This document shows, piece by piece, positions 1 through 8,348 of a stretch of DNA of 64,000 nucleotides (its first letter is position 1; every line of letters starts with the position of its first letter). A program made the translations under genes and the position numbers. The notes under the pieces were generated by a model. That model searched no databases. It saw nothing but the letters and a program-made list of their open reading frames with translations, and was not told the DNA's origin. Origin of the DNA: Oxalobacteraceae bacterium AB_14 (GTDB taxonomy: Bacteria > Pseudomonadota > Gammaproteobacteria > Burkholderiales > Burkholderiaceae_D); assembly GCA_000381565.1 (NCBI GenBank), contig KB906724.1:902350-966349 (forward strand), in the 5' to 3' direction.

Positions 1-293
1 TCGCGCCGGCGGCAGCGAAGTACCACCTGTACCGCGCCAGCTTCACGCCGCGCAAGAACCTGGCCGACGGTAGCGGCATGATCCGCTTCGCCGGCGTGCG
101 CGGCAAGGCGGAGGTCTGGCTGGACGGCCAGTCGATCGGCAATAAGGACAGCTACGCGCTGGCGGCGTTCGAGCTGCCGCTGCCGGCCGGCGTGGGCAAG
201 CGCGAGATCAATGTGATCGTCGAGGCGGAGCCGGGCCAGGCCAGCGGCATCGAGGGCTATGTGAGTATTACGCCACGCCTGCTGGCAAAGTAG
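1..293 (+). CDS. C-terminal fragment of a glycoside hydrolase (beta-galactosidase-like), 5' truncated
   Basis: The reading frame is open from base 3 to the TAG at 291-293, so only the last ~96 residues are present. The fragment looks like a jelly-roll sugar-binding or beta-sandwich domain as found at the end of family 2/35-type beta-galactosidases: it contains the pattern GVRGKAEVWLDGQSIG, which matches the 'G..a.a.vwlNG..iG' strand pair of such domains, followed by a short strand-rich tail. Substrate and family cannot be decided from the tail alone. It lies upstream of, and in the same direction as, the zapB-like gene, which has its own strong promoter, so the two are probably separate transcripts. 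Confidence 0.6.
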   Translation, partial: APAAAKYHLYRASFTPRKNLADGSGMIRFAGVRGKAEVWLDGQSIGNKDSYALAAFELPLPAGVGKREINVIVEAEPGQASGIEGYVSITPRLLAK

Positions 294-374
294 CAATTTT
301 TGGCGGGACGTTGACAGCGAAGAAATAAATCGCGCGCTTGCCCTTCAAATATGCGGGCCGGGGGCGCGATTCGG

Positions 375-403
375 TTGACGGCGTTCCGCGCGCTGCCTAT
401 AGT
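375..403 (+). promoter_or_regulatory. sigma70 promoter of the zapB-like/zapA pair, predicted to give a leaderless mRNA
   Basis: The -35 box TTGACG (375-380) and the -10 box TATAGT (398-403) are separated by exactly 17 bases. The discriminator is GGCGGG, so transcription should start near 409-411, which is the ATG at 410. The GC-rich discriminator is of the kind associated with stringent control (inference). Confidence 0.75.
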
Positions 404-409
404 GGCGGG

Positions 410-652
410 ATGATTCCAGATTTCCAAGAACTATCCGACAAAATCGACCAGCTGGCCGAGATGACCCAGGCGTTGCGCCGGGAAAATGCGCAATTGCGTC
501 AGGCTAATGCCGCCCTGGTGGTGGAGAACATGGGCTATCAGCGCAAGTTGAGCGAGGCGACCGGCCGCGTCGAGGCCTTGCTGGAAAAAATCCCCGCGCT
601 CGACGGCGACGCCGAAGAGGAACAACAGCCTGAAAACGAGGACGCACGATGA
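410..652 (+). CDS. ZapB-like small coiled-coil protein (TIGR02449 type)
   Basis: An 80-residue protein that is almost entirely one predicted coiled coil (residues about 5-62, rich in Leu, Glu, Gln and Ala heptads, e.g. KIDQLAEMTQALRREN) with an acidic, disordered tail. It resembles the TIGR02449 family found next to zapA in beta- and gammaproteobacteria and is plausibly a Z-ring-associated partner of ZapA, as ZapB is in E. coli; this role is inferred from context. The start at 410 is preferred over the upstream in-frame TTG at 338 because the coiled coil begins here and the promoter ends 6 bases upstream. There is no Shine-Dalgarno sequence, in keeping with a leaderless message. Its TGA overlaps the zapA ATG (ATGA), implying translational coupling. 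Confidence 0.75.
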   Translation: MIPDFQELSDKIDQLAEMTQALRRENAQLRQANAALVVENMGYQRKLSEATGRVEALLEKIPALDGDAEEEQQPENEDAR

Positions 653-960
653 TACAGCTCGATGTCACCATCATGGGTTCGCCGTATCGGCTGGTCGTCA
701 AGGAGGGCGAGGAGCGCGCGCTGCGCGAGGCCGCATCCTTCCTGGACAAGAAGATGACGGCGATCCGCGACGGCGGTAAGGTCAAGGGCAACGATCGCAT
801 CGCCGTGATGGCGGCGCTGGGCATGGCGGCGGAATTCCTGTCGGTGAAATCGCCGGTGGGGCCGCTGTCGGAGATGTCTATACTGGATGTGCAGACGAAG
901 ATCAGCGCCATGCACAAAGTGCTCGACAGCGCGCTGACGCCGCAAGAAACCCTGTTTTAA
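649..960 (+). CDS. zapA: cell division protein ZapA
   Basis: ZapA binds FtsZ in the cytoplasm and bundles its filaments at the Z-ring. The 103-residue length fits the family (about 100). The N-terminal globular part has the typical strand pattern (LDVTIMGSPYRLVVKEGEE) and the conserved 'L..AA..LD.KM..IR..GK' helix; the C-terminal half (about residues 45-100) is helical and forms the dimer coiled coil. It starts inside the stop codon of the zapB-like gene, so the two form one operon. The 6S RNA gene follows within 50 bases, the usual zapA-ssrS order of proteobacteria. Confidence 0.92.
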   Translation: MIQLDVTIMGSPYRLVVKEGEERALREAASFLDKKMTAIRDGGKVKGNDRIAVMAALGMAAEFLSVKSPVGPLSEMSILDVQTKISAMHKVLDSALTPQETLF

Positions 961-1005
961 TTCGCTAAACTCCTTCCTTTGCGGCGGACAAGAGAGTAAA
1001 CTTCG

Positions 1006-1190
1006 TTTCACCCTGCGGTGTTCGCGATTGCCATATATTCCTTGAACCATTTATGTGCACCGGTTGCGGAATTTTGTTCGATGGGCGTGAGCGTCGCTAG
1101 TCCGATGAACCCGAAATTGAACTAACTGTGACCACCTTGAACCGTTTGGTTCGGGATGCCGGCAAAGACGGCACAGGCGGGGCCTCATTA
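1006..1190 (+). ncRNA. ssrS: 6S RNA
   Basis: 6S RNA mimics an open promoter and sequesters sigma70 RNA polymerase in stationary phase. It sits directly downstream of zapA, its conserved position. The 5' segment CCCTGCGGTGTTCGCGA and the 3' segment with GACCACCTTGAACC and a GGTTC hairpin partner correspond to recognisable E. coli 6S blocks. The closing stem forms between CCCTGC (1011-1016) and GCGGGG (1177-1182), giving about 180 nt, the usual size. Exact ends are uncertain by several bases. A TAAACT hexamer (997-1002) could be the -10 box, but no good -35 was found. A terminator hairpin follows. Confidence 0.85.
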
Positions 1191-1196
1191 CTAAGA

Positions 1197-1235
1197 AGCG
1201 GTTGCAAGCATGTGAGTGCGCAGCCGCTTTTTTTC
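1197..1235 (+). terminator. rho-independent terminator after 6S RNA
   Basis: AGCGGTTGC pairs with GCAGCCGCT (one G-U pair) around a 14-base loop and is followed by seven T. It ends 17 bases before the EVE-domain start codon, so that gene may be partly expressed by read-through. Confidence 0.75.
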
Positions 1236-1251
1236 GTCTGGAGAAAAATCC

Positions 1252-1719
1252 ATGCAATACTGGTTGATGAAATCCGAGCCTGATGAAGTCAGCATCGACG
1301 ACGTGATGGCGTCGCCCGCGCAGACCACGCCGTGGTTCGGCGTGCGCAACTATCAGGCGCGCAACTTCATGCGCGATCGCATGCAGGACGGCGACGGTGT
1401 GCTGTTCTACCATTCCAGTTGTCCGGAGCCCGGCATCGCCGGCCTGGCGAAAGTGGTGGGCGGCGCCTATCCCGACGCCACGCAGTTCGACAAGGACAGC
1501 AAGTACTTCGATCCCAAGGCCACGCCGGAGCAGCCGCGCTGGGTCTCGGTCGACGTGCAGGGCACGCAGAAAACCCGGCTGCTGTCGCTGGCCGAGATGC
1601 GCACCATACCGGCGCTGGAGGATATGGTGGTGCTGCAAAAAGGCAGCCGCCTGTCGATCACGCCGGTGACGGCGGCGCAGTGGAACACCGTCGTCAAGCT
1701 GTTGAAGAAAGGCGCCTGA
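1252..1719 (+). CDS. EVE domain-containing protein
   Basis: A 155-residue single-domain protein of the EVE (PUA-like) fold, the bacterial relatives of thymocyte nuclear protein THYN1, thought to bind modified nucleobases such as 5-hydroxymethylcytosine. Seen: the N-terminal MKSEPDE strand and the hallmark WFGVRNYQARNFMR plus GDGVLFYHSS segments that line the ligand pocket. The ATG at 1252 is chosen because the conserved YWLMKSEP strand starts there and GGAG lies just upstream; an ATG at 1216 lies inside the terminator hairpin. It overlaps the next gene by one base. Position next to 6S RNA is common in betaproteobacteria, but no functional link is known. Confidence 0.88.
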   Translation: MQYWLMKSEPDEVSIDDVMASPAQTTPWFGVRNYQARNFMRDRMQDGDGVLFYHSSCPEPGIAGLAKVVGGAYPDATQFDKDSKYFDPKATPEQPRWVSVDVQGTQKTRLLSLAEMRTIPALEDMVVLQKGSRLSITPVTAAQWNTVVKLLKKGA

Positions 1720-2537
1720 TGGATATCGGCCTGGTGCTGGTCCTGCTGCTGATGGGCGCCGTGGGCGGCTTCCTGGCGGGGCTGCTGGGCATAGGCGGCG
1801 GCATGATACTGGTGCCGTTCATCACGATGATCTTCAGCGCCAAGGGTTTTTCCGAGAGCGTGAACATCCATATGGCGGTGGCGACATCGCTGGGCGTGAT
1901 CCTGTTCACGTCGATGTCGTCGATGCGCGCGCATCACCTGCATGGCGCGGTGCTGTGGCGGGTGGCGCTGCTGCTGTCGCCCGGCATACTGCTCGGGGCC
2001 TGGTGCGGGCCCTGGATCGCCAAGCAAATGAGTCCTGCGGGGCAGGCGATTCTGTTCTGCGTGTTCCTGGGCTTTTCCGCCACGCAGATATTGTTCGGTA
2101 AAAAGGCGGTGGTCGTGGAAGGTGTTGCGCAGCGCGGCCTGCCGGGCAGCGCCGGCATGTTCGGCGCCGGCGGTGGGATTGGTTTGGTGGCGGGTTTGCT
2201 GGGCGCGGGCGGTGGCTTCCTGTCGATCCCGTTCATGACCTGGTGTAATGTCAGGATGCAGAACGCGGTGGCGACCAGCGCGGCGCTGGGCTTTCCGATC
2301 GCGCTGGCGGGCACGCTGTCGAATATCTACTATGGCTGGGGCACGCCGGAGTTGCCCGAATATTCGCTGGGTTTCATCTATCTGCCGGCGTTGCTGGTGA
2401 TCGCGGCGGCCAGCGTGACACTGGCGCCGCTGGGCGCGCGCACCGCGCACAAGCTGCCGGTGCAGACCCTCAAGAAAATCTTCGCGGTCGTGCTCTACGG
2501 CCTGGCCGCCTACATGCTGCGCAAGGCGCTTGCCTAG
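1719..2537 (+). CDS. TSUP family membrane exporter (sulfite/organosulfonate type)
   Basis: A 272-residue polytopic inner-membrane protein of the TauE/SafE (TSUP) family. Two pseudo-repeats each begin with the glycine-rich signature: GLLGIGGGMILVP near residue 23 and GLLGAGGGFLSIP near residue 160, as expected for the inverted-repeat topology of about eight helices. Substrates in the family include sulfite, sulfoacetate and other organic anions; none can be assigned here. The ATG overlaps the EVE stop codon (TGATG), and the longer in-frame extension back to 1332 is the EVE gene read in another frame. A paired palindromic repeat begins three bases after the stop codon. Confidence 0.88.
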   Translation: MDIGLVLVLLLMGAVGGFLAGLLGIGGGMILVPFITMIFSAKGFSESVNIHMAVATSLGVILFTSMSSMRAHHLHGAVLWRVALLLSPGILLGAWCGPWIAKQMSPAGQAILFCVFLGFSATQILFGKKAVVVEGVAQRGLPGSAGMFGAGGGIGLVAGLLGAGGGFLSIPFMTWCNVRMQNAVATSAALGFPIALAGTLSNIYYGWGTPELPEYSLGFIYLPALLVIAAASVTLAPLGARTAHKLPVQTLKKIFAVVLYGLAAYMLRKALA

Positions 2538-2634
2538 CCATTCCCGCGAAGGAGGGAATCCATACTGAGCTTGCTTTGACCGCGTATCTTGAATTCATAC
2601 TCGGCATGGATTCCCGCTTTCGCGGGAATGACGC
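2536..2634. repeat. paired palindromic repeat (REP-like), copy 1
   Basis: Two inverted units, ATTCCCGCGAAGGAGGGAAT (2540-2559, imperfect) and ATTCCCGCTTTCGCGGGAAT (2610-2629), face each other with about 50 bases between. It lies between the convergent TSUP and lgt genes and may act as a shared 3' stem-loop. Confidence 0.8.
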
Positions 2635-2642
2635 TGGGATCG

Positions 2643-3488
2643 TCAGACCGGCGCGCGGCCTTTCTGTTTGACCGTGTAGGCCCATGCCAGCATCGCCAGC
2701 GCGCCGATGATCATCGGCAGCGACAGCACCTGGCCCGAGGTGATCGGCATGCCGAGGAAGGTGGTCTCCCAGTCCGGTGTGCGGAAGTATTCGGTGAAGA
2801 ACCGCGCGCAGCCGTACAGCAGCGTGTACGTGGCGCCAACCGCCAGGCGCGGGCGCTCCTTGCGCGCGTACAGCCACAGGATGACGAACACCAGCAGGCC
2901 ATCGATCAGCAACTGATAGAGCGGCGACGGATGACGCAGGCCTTGCAGGAACACAGGATTCGGCGACAGCGGATAGTTCGTGTCCGGCCACAGCATCGCC
3001 CACGGCAGCGATTGATCGCTGACCACGCGGCCCGGCAGCTCGGCGTTGATGAAGTTACCCAGGCGGCCGGCGGCATAACCCAGCGGCACCAGCGGCGCGA
3101 TGAAGTCGTACACGTCCAGCAGGTTGCGGCCGCTCTTGCGCGTCCACACGGCCATCGCGAGCAGCACGCCCAGGAAGCCGCCGTGGAAGGACATGCCGCC
3201 ATGCCAGACCTTGAAGATCTCGATCGGATTGGCGAAGAAAAAGCCGGGACGGTAGAACAGCACCTCGCCCATGCGGCCGCCGATCACCACGCCCAGCATG
3301 CCGTAGAACAGCATGTCGTCCAGGTCTTCCTTCCTCCATCCCTGCGCGGCGATGTGCGGCTGCCTGATGCGCACGCGGCCCAGCGTGATGAACATGGCGA
3401 AGGCGAGGACGTACATCAATCCGTACCAGTGGATCGCCACCGGCCCCAGTTGCAGGGCGATCGGGTCGGGCATCGGGTGTATCAGCAT
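2643..3488 (-). CDS. lgt: prolipoprotein diacylglyceryl transferase
   Basis: Lgt transfers diacylglycerol from phosphatidylglycerol to the lipobox cysteine of prolipoproteins in the inner membrane, the first step of lipoprotein maturation. The 281 residues contain several hydrophobic helices and the Lgt signature (AAGRLGNFINAELPGR), as well as the conserved H-bearing WHGGMSFHGG segment. The start overlaps the end of the upstream LysR gene by 7 bases, so lgt is probably translated from the LysR transcript and perhaps also from an internal promoter. Its 3' end faces the TSUP gene across a palindromic repeat. Confidence 0.95.
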   Translation of the reverse strand: MLIHPMPDPIALQLGPVAIHWYGLMYVLAFAMFITLGRVRIRQPHIAAQGWRKEDLDDMLFYGMLGVVIGGRMGEVLFYRPGFFFANPIEIFKVWHGGMSFHGGFLGVLLAMAVWTRKSGRNLLDVYDFIAPLVPLGYAAGRLGNFINAELPGRVVSDQSLPWAMLWPDTNYPLSPNPVFLQGLRHPSPLYQLLIDGLLVFVILWLYARKERPRLAVGATYTLLYGCARFFTEYFRTPDWETTFLGMPITSGQVLSLPMIIGALAMLAWAYTVKQKGRAPV

Positions 3489-4378
3489 AGGGTGTTCTTT
3501 CGTAATAATTCCAAAAAGCCGCGCAGCACCGGCGAGGCATTGTCGCGCCGCCAGGCCAGGCCGGTCTCGACCAGCGGCGTGGCGTCGCGTAGCGCCCGGT
3601 ATTCTACCCCGGTCCGCATCAGGTTGGACACGGACTGCGGCACCAGCGCCATTCCCATGCCGGCCGACACCAGGCTGACGATGGTCTGCATCTGGATCGC
3701 CTGCTGGCCTATCTCCGGCGTGATGCCGGCGTCGCGGAACACCGACAGGATGGCGTCGTACAAGGCCGGCGAGATCGCGCGCGGAAAGATGATCAACGGC
3801 AGCGCCGGCAGCGAGGCCAATGCCAGCTTGCCTTGCTTCTTCAGCAGGCCGGCCGGCAGGGCCAGCACCAGCGGCTCGCTCAGCACCGGCAGGTAGTCCA
3901 GGTCAAGTTTGGCCTTGTCCGGCAGCGGCGGGATCAGCAGGCCGGCGTCGATGCGGTTGTTGAGCAGGTCGTCCAGTTGCAGGTCGGACGTGGCTTCCTG
4001 CAGCGTGATCTGCACTTGCGGGTAGGCGGCGCGGTAGGCGCGCAGGAAGGGCGGCAGCACGCTGTAGTCGGCCGAGGAGATGAAGGCCAGCGTCAGCCTG
4101 CCGACCTCGCCGGCGGCGGCGCGCTGCACCAGTTGCGGCAGCTCCTGCGATTGCGCCAGCATGCGGCGCGCTTCCGGCAGCAGCGCCAGGCCGGCCGGCG
4201 TCAATGCCACGCCGCGCCGGTTGCGCTCGAACAGCGCGGCGCCCAGCAGCTCCTCCAGCGCCTGTATCGTCTGCGACAGCGGCGGCTGCGTCATGTGCAG
4301 GCGCAGCGCCGCCTTGCCGAAGTGGAGTTCCTCGGCGACGGTGACGAAATAACGCAGTTGCCGCAGTTCGATGTTCAT
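3482..4378 (-). CDS. LysR family transcriptional regulator, divergent from ilvD
   Basis: A 298-residue regulator with an N-terminal winged helix-turn-helix (residues 1-60; LRYFVTVAEELHFGKAA and QPPLSQTIQALEELLG are the typical recognition region) and a C-terminal periplasmic-binding-type effector domain (about 90-290). It is transcribed away from ilvD with a 146-base gap that holds a palindromic site, so it is likely to control ilvD and itself; the effector is not known. The gene overlaps lgt, an arrangement that places a branched-chain amino-acid regulator and a lipoprotein enzyme on one message. Confidence 0.88.
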   Translation of the reverse strand: MNIELRQLRYFVTVAEELHFGKAALRLHMTQPPLSQTIQALEELLGAALFERNRRGVALTPAGLALLPEARRMLAQSQELPQLVQRAAAGEVGRLTLAFISSADYSVLPPFLRAYRAAYPQVQITLQEATSDLQLDDLLNNRIDAGLLIPPLPDKAKLDLDYLPVLSEPLVLALPAGLLKKQGKLALASLPALPLIIFPRAISPALYDAILSVFRDAGITPEIGQQAIQMQTIVSLVSAGMGMALVPQSVSNLMRTGVEYRALRDATPLVETGLAWRRDNASPVLRGFLELLRKNTLC

Positions 4379-4417
4379 ATTGTTTACTGTTGAAATTCTA
4401 TTCAGTGATATTTTATA

Positions 4418-4450
4418 CGACTCACAGAGTCGAAAATACTATATTTGACA
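4418..4450 (+). promoter_or_regulatory. candidate LysR operator and -35 box of ilvD
   Basis: CGACTC-ACA-GAGTCG (4418-4432) is a perfect 6+6 inverted repeat in the LysR-ilvD gap. It lies 12 bases upstream of a consensus TTGACA (4445-4450) reading toward ilvD, the placement expected for a LysR activator site. A convincing -10 box at standard spacing was not found. Confidence 0.55.
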
Positions 4451-4524
4451 CCGGGGCAGGGGAAAGGCAATCTGTCATGCTACGACAGCGGTCTTAAGCC
4501 CGCCTTTATCACTGGAGAAACATC

Positions 4525-6387
4525 ATGCCGCAATACCGTTCCCGCACCACCACCCACGGCCGCAACATGGCCGGCGCCCGCGCCCTGTGGCGCGCGACCG
4601 GCATGAAGGACGGCGACTTCGACAAGCCTATCGTCGCCGTGGTGAACTCGTTCACGCAGTTCGTGCCCGGCCACGTGCACCTGAAGGACCTGGGCCAGCT
4701 GGTGGCGCGCGAGATCGAGAAGGCCGGCGGCGTGGCCAAGGAATTCAACACCATCGCCGTCGACGACGGTATCGCCATGGGCCACGGCGGCATGCTGTAC
4801 TCGCTGCCGTCGCGCGACCTGATCGCCGATTCAGTCGAGTACATGGTCAACGCCCATTGCGCCGATGCGATGGTCTGCATCTCCAACTGCGACAAGATCA
4901 CGCCGGGCATGCTGATGGCCGCGATGCGCCTCAATATTCCGGTGGTGTTCATCTCCGGCGGCCCGATGGAAGCGGGCAAGGTGCTGAAGGTGGTCGACGG
5001 CAAGCAGAAAATCATCAAGCTCGATCTGGTCGACGCCATGATCAAGGCCGGCGACCAGTCGGTCAGCGACGCCGACGTCGCCGAGATCGAACGTTCGGCC
5101 TGTCCCACCTGCGGCTCGTGCTCCGGCATGTTCACCGCCAACTCGATGAACTGCCTGACCGAGGCGCTGGGCCTGGCCCTGCCGGGCAACGGCACCATCG
5201 TCGCCACCCATTCCGACCGCGAGCAGCTGTTCCTGCGCGCCGGCCGCCTGATCGTCGAGCTGGCCAAGCGCCATTACGAGCAGGACGACTACTCGGTGCT
5301 GCCGCGCTCCATCGCCACCAAGGCCGCGTTTGAAAACGCGATGGCGCTGGATGTGTCGATGGGCGGCTCCACCAACACCGTGCTGCACTTGCTGGCCGCC
5401 GCGCATGAAGCGGAAGTGGACTTCGACATGAAGGACATCGACCGCATCTCGCGCAAAGTGCCATGCCTGTGCAAGGTCGCGCCGATGACCGACAAGTACC
5501 ACATCGAAGACGTGCACCGCGCCGGCGGCATCGTGGCGATCCTGGGCGAACTGGCACGCGCCGGTTTGCTGGACACCTCGCTGCCGACCATCCACGCGCC
5601 GACACTGGGCGATGCGATCGAACGCAACGACATCAAGCGCAGCGACGATCCGGCCGTGCACCAGCTGTTCCGCGCCGCGCCTGGCGGCGTGCCGACGCAG
5701 ACGGCGTTCTCGCAATCGGAGCGCTACGACGCGCTCGACACCGACCGCAGCACCGGCTGCATCCGCGACAAGGCGCACGCCTATTCGCAGGACGGCGGCC
5801 TGGCGGTCTTGTACGGCAACCTGGCGCAGAACGGCTGCATCGTGAAGACGGCCGGCGTTGACGAGAGCATCCTGAAATTCAGCGGCAAGGCGCGCGTGTT
5901 CGAGAGCCAGGATGCGGCGGTTGAAGGCATCCTTGGCGATACCGTGCATGAAGGCGATGTGGTCATCATCCGCTACGAAGGACCGAAGGGTGGCCCTGGC
6001 ATGCAGGAGATGCTGTATCCGACTTCCTACATCAAGTCCAAGGGCCTGGGCAAGGCTTGCGCGCTGCTGACCGATGGCCGCTTCTCGGGCGGTTCGTCGG
6101 GACTGGTGATCGGCCATGCTTCGCCGGAAGCGGCGGAGGGCGGCGCGATCGGTCTGGTGGAAGAGGGCGATATGATCGATATCGATATCCCGAACCGCAC
6201 CATCAACCTGCGCATCAGCGATGCTGATTTGGCGGCGCGTCGCGCGGCCATGGAGGCCAAGGGCGATGCGGCGTGGAAGCCGGTCAACCGTCAGCGTTAT
6301 GTGTCGCAGGCGCTGCAGGCCTACGCGGCGCTGACCACGTCGGCCGACCGCGGCGCCGTGCGCGATCTGTCGCAGATCAAGCGCTAA
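4525..6387 (+). CDS. ilvD: dihydroxy-acid dehydratase
   Basis: IlvD dehydrates 2,3-dihydroxy-isovalerate and -methylvalerate in valine, leucine and isoleucine synthesis. At 620 residues it matches the E. coli enzyme (616). Iron-sulfur ligands are visible in the SNCDK motif (Cys122) and in [11 protein letters not shown] (residues 193-203); the C-terminal GRFSGGSSG motif is also present. GGAG stands 9 bases before the ATG. It is divergent from a LysR regulator and is followed within 10 bases by a strong terminator, so it is a single-gene transcript. Confidence 0.96.
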   Translation: MPQYRSRTTTHGRNMAGARALWRATGMKDGDFDKPIVAVVNSFTQFVPGHVHLKDLGQLVAREIEKAGGVAKEFNTIAVDDGIAMGHGGMLYSLPSRDLIADSVEYMVNAHCADAMVCISNCDKITPGMLMAAMRLNIPVVFISGGPMEAGKVLKVVDGKQKIIKLDLVDAMIKAGDQSVSDADVAEIERSACPTCGSCSGMFTANSMNCLTEALGLALPGNGTIVATHSDREQLFLRAGRLIVELAKRHYEQDDYSVLPRSIATKAAFENAMALDVSMGGSTNTVLHLLAAAHEAEVDFDMKDIDRISRKVPCLCKVAPMTDKYHIEDVHRAGGIVAILGELARAGLLDTSLPTIHAPTLGDAIERNDIKRSDDPAVHQLFRAAPGGVPTQTAFSQSERYDALDTDRSTGCIRDKAHAYSQDGGLAVLYGNLAQNGCIVKTAGVDESILKFSGKARVFESQDAAVEGILGDTVHEGDVVIIRYEGPKGGPGMQEMLYPTSYIKSKGLGKACALLTDGRFSGGSSGLVIGHASPEAAEGGAIGLVEEGDMIDIDIPNRTINLRISDADLAARRAAMEAKGDAAWKPVNRQRYVSQALQAYAALTTSADRGAVRDLSQIKR

Positions 6388-6396
6388 GCGAGCGCC

Positions 6397-6431
6397 GAAC
6401 TCCCGCTCCGCCTGGAGCGGGAGTTCTTTTT
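6397..6431 (+). terminator. rho-independent terminator of ilvD
   Basis: A perfect 13-base stem, GAACTCCCGCTCC with GGAGCGGGAGTTC, has a 4-base loop and is followed by five T. The T run overlaps the stop codon of the convergent Trp-rich gene. Confidence 0.88.
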
Positions 6432-6651
6432 ACTTCTTGTCAAAATTCTGCTTCACGCGCGCCTTGCGGCGCTTTTCGTCTTCGTCGTGCGCCTTGCGTT
6501 TGTCCAGGCCAAGCATCGGTTCCAGGAACTCGAACCACACGAAAGCGAACACCATCAGCCCGATAATCCACCACCAGGACAGCAGGGCGAACTTCCACAC
6601 TTCAAAATACCGCAGCCCGCACAGGGCTAAGATCACCAAAATCATAGGCAT
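6430..6651 (-). CDS. small Trp-rich membrane protein (TIGR04438 type)
   Basis: A 73-residue protein with one or two hydrophobic segments (residues 2-14 and about 22-45) that contains a WWW run (KFALLSWWWIIGLMVFAFVWFEF), then a highly charged cytoplasmic tail rich in Lys, Arg, Asp and Glu. It matches the description of the betaproteobacterial 'small Trp-rich protein' family; no function is known. It is convergent with ilvD and its stop codon lies in the ilvD terminator's T run. GGAG lies 7 bases before the ATG on the minus strand. Confidence 0.7.
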   Translation of the reverse strand: MPMILVILALCGLRYFEVWKFALLSWWWIIGLMVFAFVWFEFLEPMLGLDKRKAHDEDEKRRKARVKQNFDKK

Positions 6652-6813
6652 GATGTGCTCCTCCAGTTACGTCATCTTACAAAGAAAATGGCTTTACGGG
6701 CAGCAATATTCTATTATTGGTCAACGAAGATAAGCGCTATGGCGTTTAATGTTCAATAGCAAAACACGGTAGAATTGTTGGCAGAATTGAGTAGCACTTA
6801 CCTGGAGAAGACA

Positions 6814-7134
6814 ATGAAACGTAATTTGATGATGGTTGGCATGGTTGTGGCATCGGCATTCGCATCGCAAGCCGCTATGGCGGACGCGGGCATGGACCTG
6901 GCGAAAGCGAAGAACTGCCTGGCTTGCCACGCTGTGAGCACCAAGCTGGTCGGCCCTGCCTACAAGGATGTCGCCGCCAAGTACGCCGGCCAGAAAGACG
7001 CGGAAGCCAAGCTGGTCGCCAAAGTGATGAAGGGCGGTTCCGGCACCTGGGGCGCGATCCCGATGCCAGCCAACCCACAGGTGACCGACGCGGAAGCGAA
7101 GACGCTGGTGAAATGGGTGCTGGCGCAGAAGTAA
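6814..7134 (+). CDS. periplasmic class I cytochrome c (c551/c552 type)
   Basis: A 106-residue precursor with a signal peptide (about residues 1-22, cut after AMA) and one haem-binding motif CLACH (Cys35, Cys38, His39). The sixth haem ligand is the Met of GAIPMPAN, typical of the small c551 cytochromes that carry electrons to terminal oxidases or denitrification enzymes. The ATG at 6814 is preferred to an upstream one at 6775 because GGAG precedes it at good spacing and the signal peptide begins there. It is monocistronic and convergent with the substrate-binding protein gene across a terminator. Confidence 0.92.
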   Translation: MKRNLMMVGMVVASAFASQAAMADAGMDLAKAKNCLACHAVSTKLVGPAYKDVAAKYAGQKDAEAKLVAKVMKGGSGTWGAIPMPANPQVTDAEAKTLVKWVLAQK

Positions 7135-7142
7135 TCGGCGCC

Positions 7143-7207
7143 AAAAAAAAGCCCCGTCTGTACTGAGCGCGATCGTGAGCGCGTTCAGGCCGGCGGGGTT
7201 TTTTTTA
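7143..7207. terminator. bidirectional terminator, type shared with 39990-40050
   Basis: An A run, a CCCCGTCTG arm, a long apical part and a GGCGGGG arm are followed by eight or more T, so it can work on both strands between two convergent genes. Its sequence is clearly related to the terminator at 39990-40050, including the apical GAGCGCGTTCAGGC. Confidence 0.8.
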
Positions 7208-7208
7208 T

Positions 7209-8348
7209 TTATTTGATGACCGAGGTGATGGTCTTGGTGCCGTTGTTGTAGTTGTACATCGTCAGCGAACCGTCCTTGATGTCGCCCTTGGCATCGAACT
7301 CGATCAGGCCGGTCACGCCCTGGTACTTGATCTTCTGCAGGAACGGCAGGTACTTGGCAGGATCGGCCGAGTTCGCGGCCTGCATCGCGGCAGCCATCGT
7401 CATCACCGAGTCGTACACGTACGGCGCGTACAGTTGCACGTCCATGTTGTACTTCTTCTTGTAGCGCGCATGGAAATCGTCCATGTTCTTTTGCAGCTCA
7501 GGCGGCACACCGCCGGCTTCGGCGCAGGTGACGACCTTGACCGCGTCGGCCCCGGCCAGCTTGGGCAGCGATTCGGTGCACAGGCCGTCGCCGCCCATGT
7601 ACTTGGCCTGGATGCCCAGCGCCTTCATCTGGCGCAGCAGCGGGCCGCCTACCGAGTCCATGCCGCCGAAGAAGATCAGGTCGGGATGCTTGCCCTTGAT
7701 GGTGGTCAGGATGGCGTTGAAGTCGGTGGCCTTGTCGGTGGTGAATTCCTTGCCGACGATTTGCACGCCGGGCATGGCCTTCTTCGCGCCCTTGATGAAC
7801 TCTTCCGCCACGCCCTGGCCGTAGGCGGTGCGGTCGTCGATGACGGCGATCTTCTTCACGCCCATCTTGCCGACCGCGTAGCCGCCCAGCGTGCCGCCCA
7901 GCTTGGCGTCATTGGCGACCACGCGGAACACCGAGTTGAAGCCCTGCTGCGTATATTTGGTCTGGGTGGTGGCTGGCGAAATTTCCGGGATGCCGGCGTC
8001 GAAGTAGATCTTCGAGGCGGGGATGGTGGTGCCGGAGTTCAGGTGGCCGATCACGCCGTTGACTTTGGCGTCGACCAGCTTCTGCGCGACCGCCGTGCCC
8101 TGTTTCGGATCGCCGCCGTCGTCTTCCAGCACCAGCACGAACTTGACCGGCTTGCCGCCGATCTTGATGCCTTTGGCGTTCAATTCTTCGACGGCCATCT
8201 TGGCGCCGTTTTCATTGTCCTTGCCCAGGTGCGCGGACGGACCGGAGACCGGCGCCACGTGGCCGATCTTGATCACTTCTTGCGCGCCGGCGCCGCCAGC
8301 AAAAGCCAGTGCGATGGCGAGTGGAATGAACTTGGTCTTGAACTGCAT
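7209..8348 (-). CDS. branched-chain amino acid ABC transporter substrate-binding protein (LivK type)
   Basis: A 379-residue periplasmic binding protein with a signal peptide (residues 1-22, cut after GAGA). The ligand-binding domain starts QEVIKIGHVAPVSGPSAHLG, the standard opening of LivJ/LivK-type proteins, and continues through two lobes (GVIGHLNSGTTIPAS, IAVIDDRTAYGQG). The ATG at 8348 is preferred over one at 8354 because GGAG is 7 bases away from it. No permease or ATPase gene is adjacent, so the protein must serve a transporter encoded elsewhere. It is convergent with the cytochrome gene. Confidence 0.92.
   Translation of the reverse strand: MQFKTKFIPLAIALAFAGGAGAQEVIKIGHVAPVSGPSAHLGKDNENGAKMAVEELNAKGIKIGGKPVKFVLVLEDDGGDPKQGTAVAQKLVDAKVNGVIGHLNSGTTIPASKIYFDAGIPEISPATTQTKYTQQGFNSVFRVVANDAKLGGTLGGYAVGKMGVKKIAVIDDRTAYGQGVAEEFIKGAKKAMPGVQIVGKEFTTDKATDFNAILTTIKGKHPDLIFFGGMDSVGGPLLRQMKALGIQAKYMGGDGLCTESLPKLAGADAVKVVTCAEAGGVPPELQKNMDDFHARYKKKYNMDVQLYAPYVYDSVMTMAAAMQAANSADPAKYLPFLQKIKYQGVTGLIEFDAKGDIKDGSLTMYNYNNGTKTITSVIK

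Noticed and set aside
1332..1718. Upstream extension of the TSUP gene through the EVE gene
   Set aside because: The extension reads the EVE gene in another frame; the ATG at 1719 begins the first membrane helix.
4379..4524. A leader-peptide attenuator or riboswitch before ilvD
   Set aside because: No run of Leu, Ile or Val codons, no terminator hairpin and no known riboswitch core is visible.
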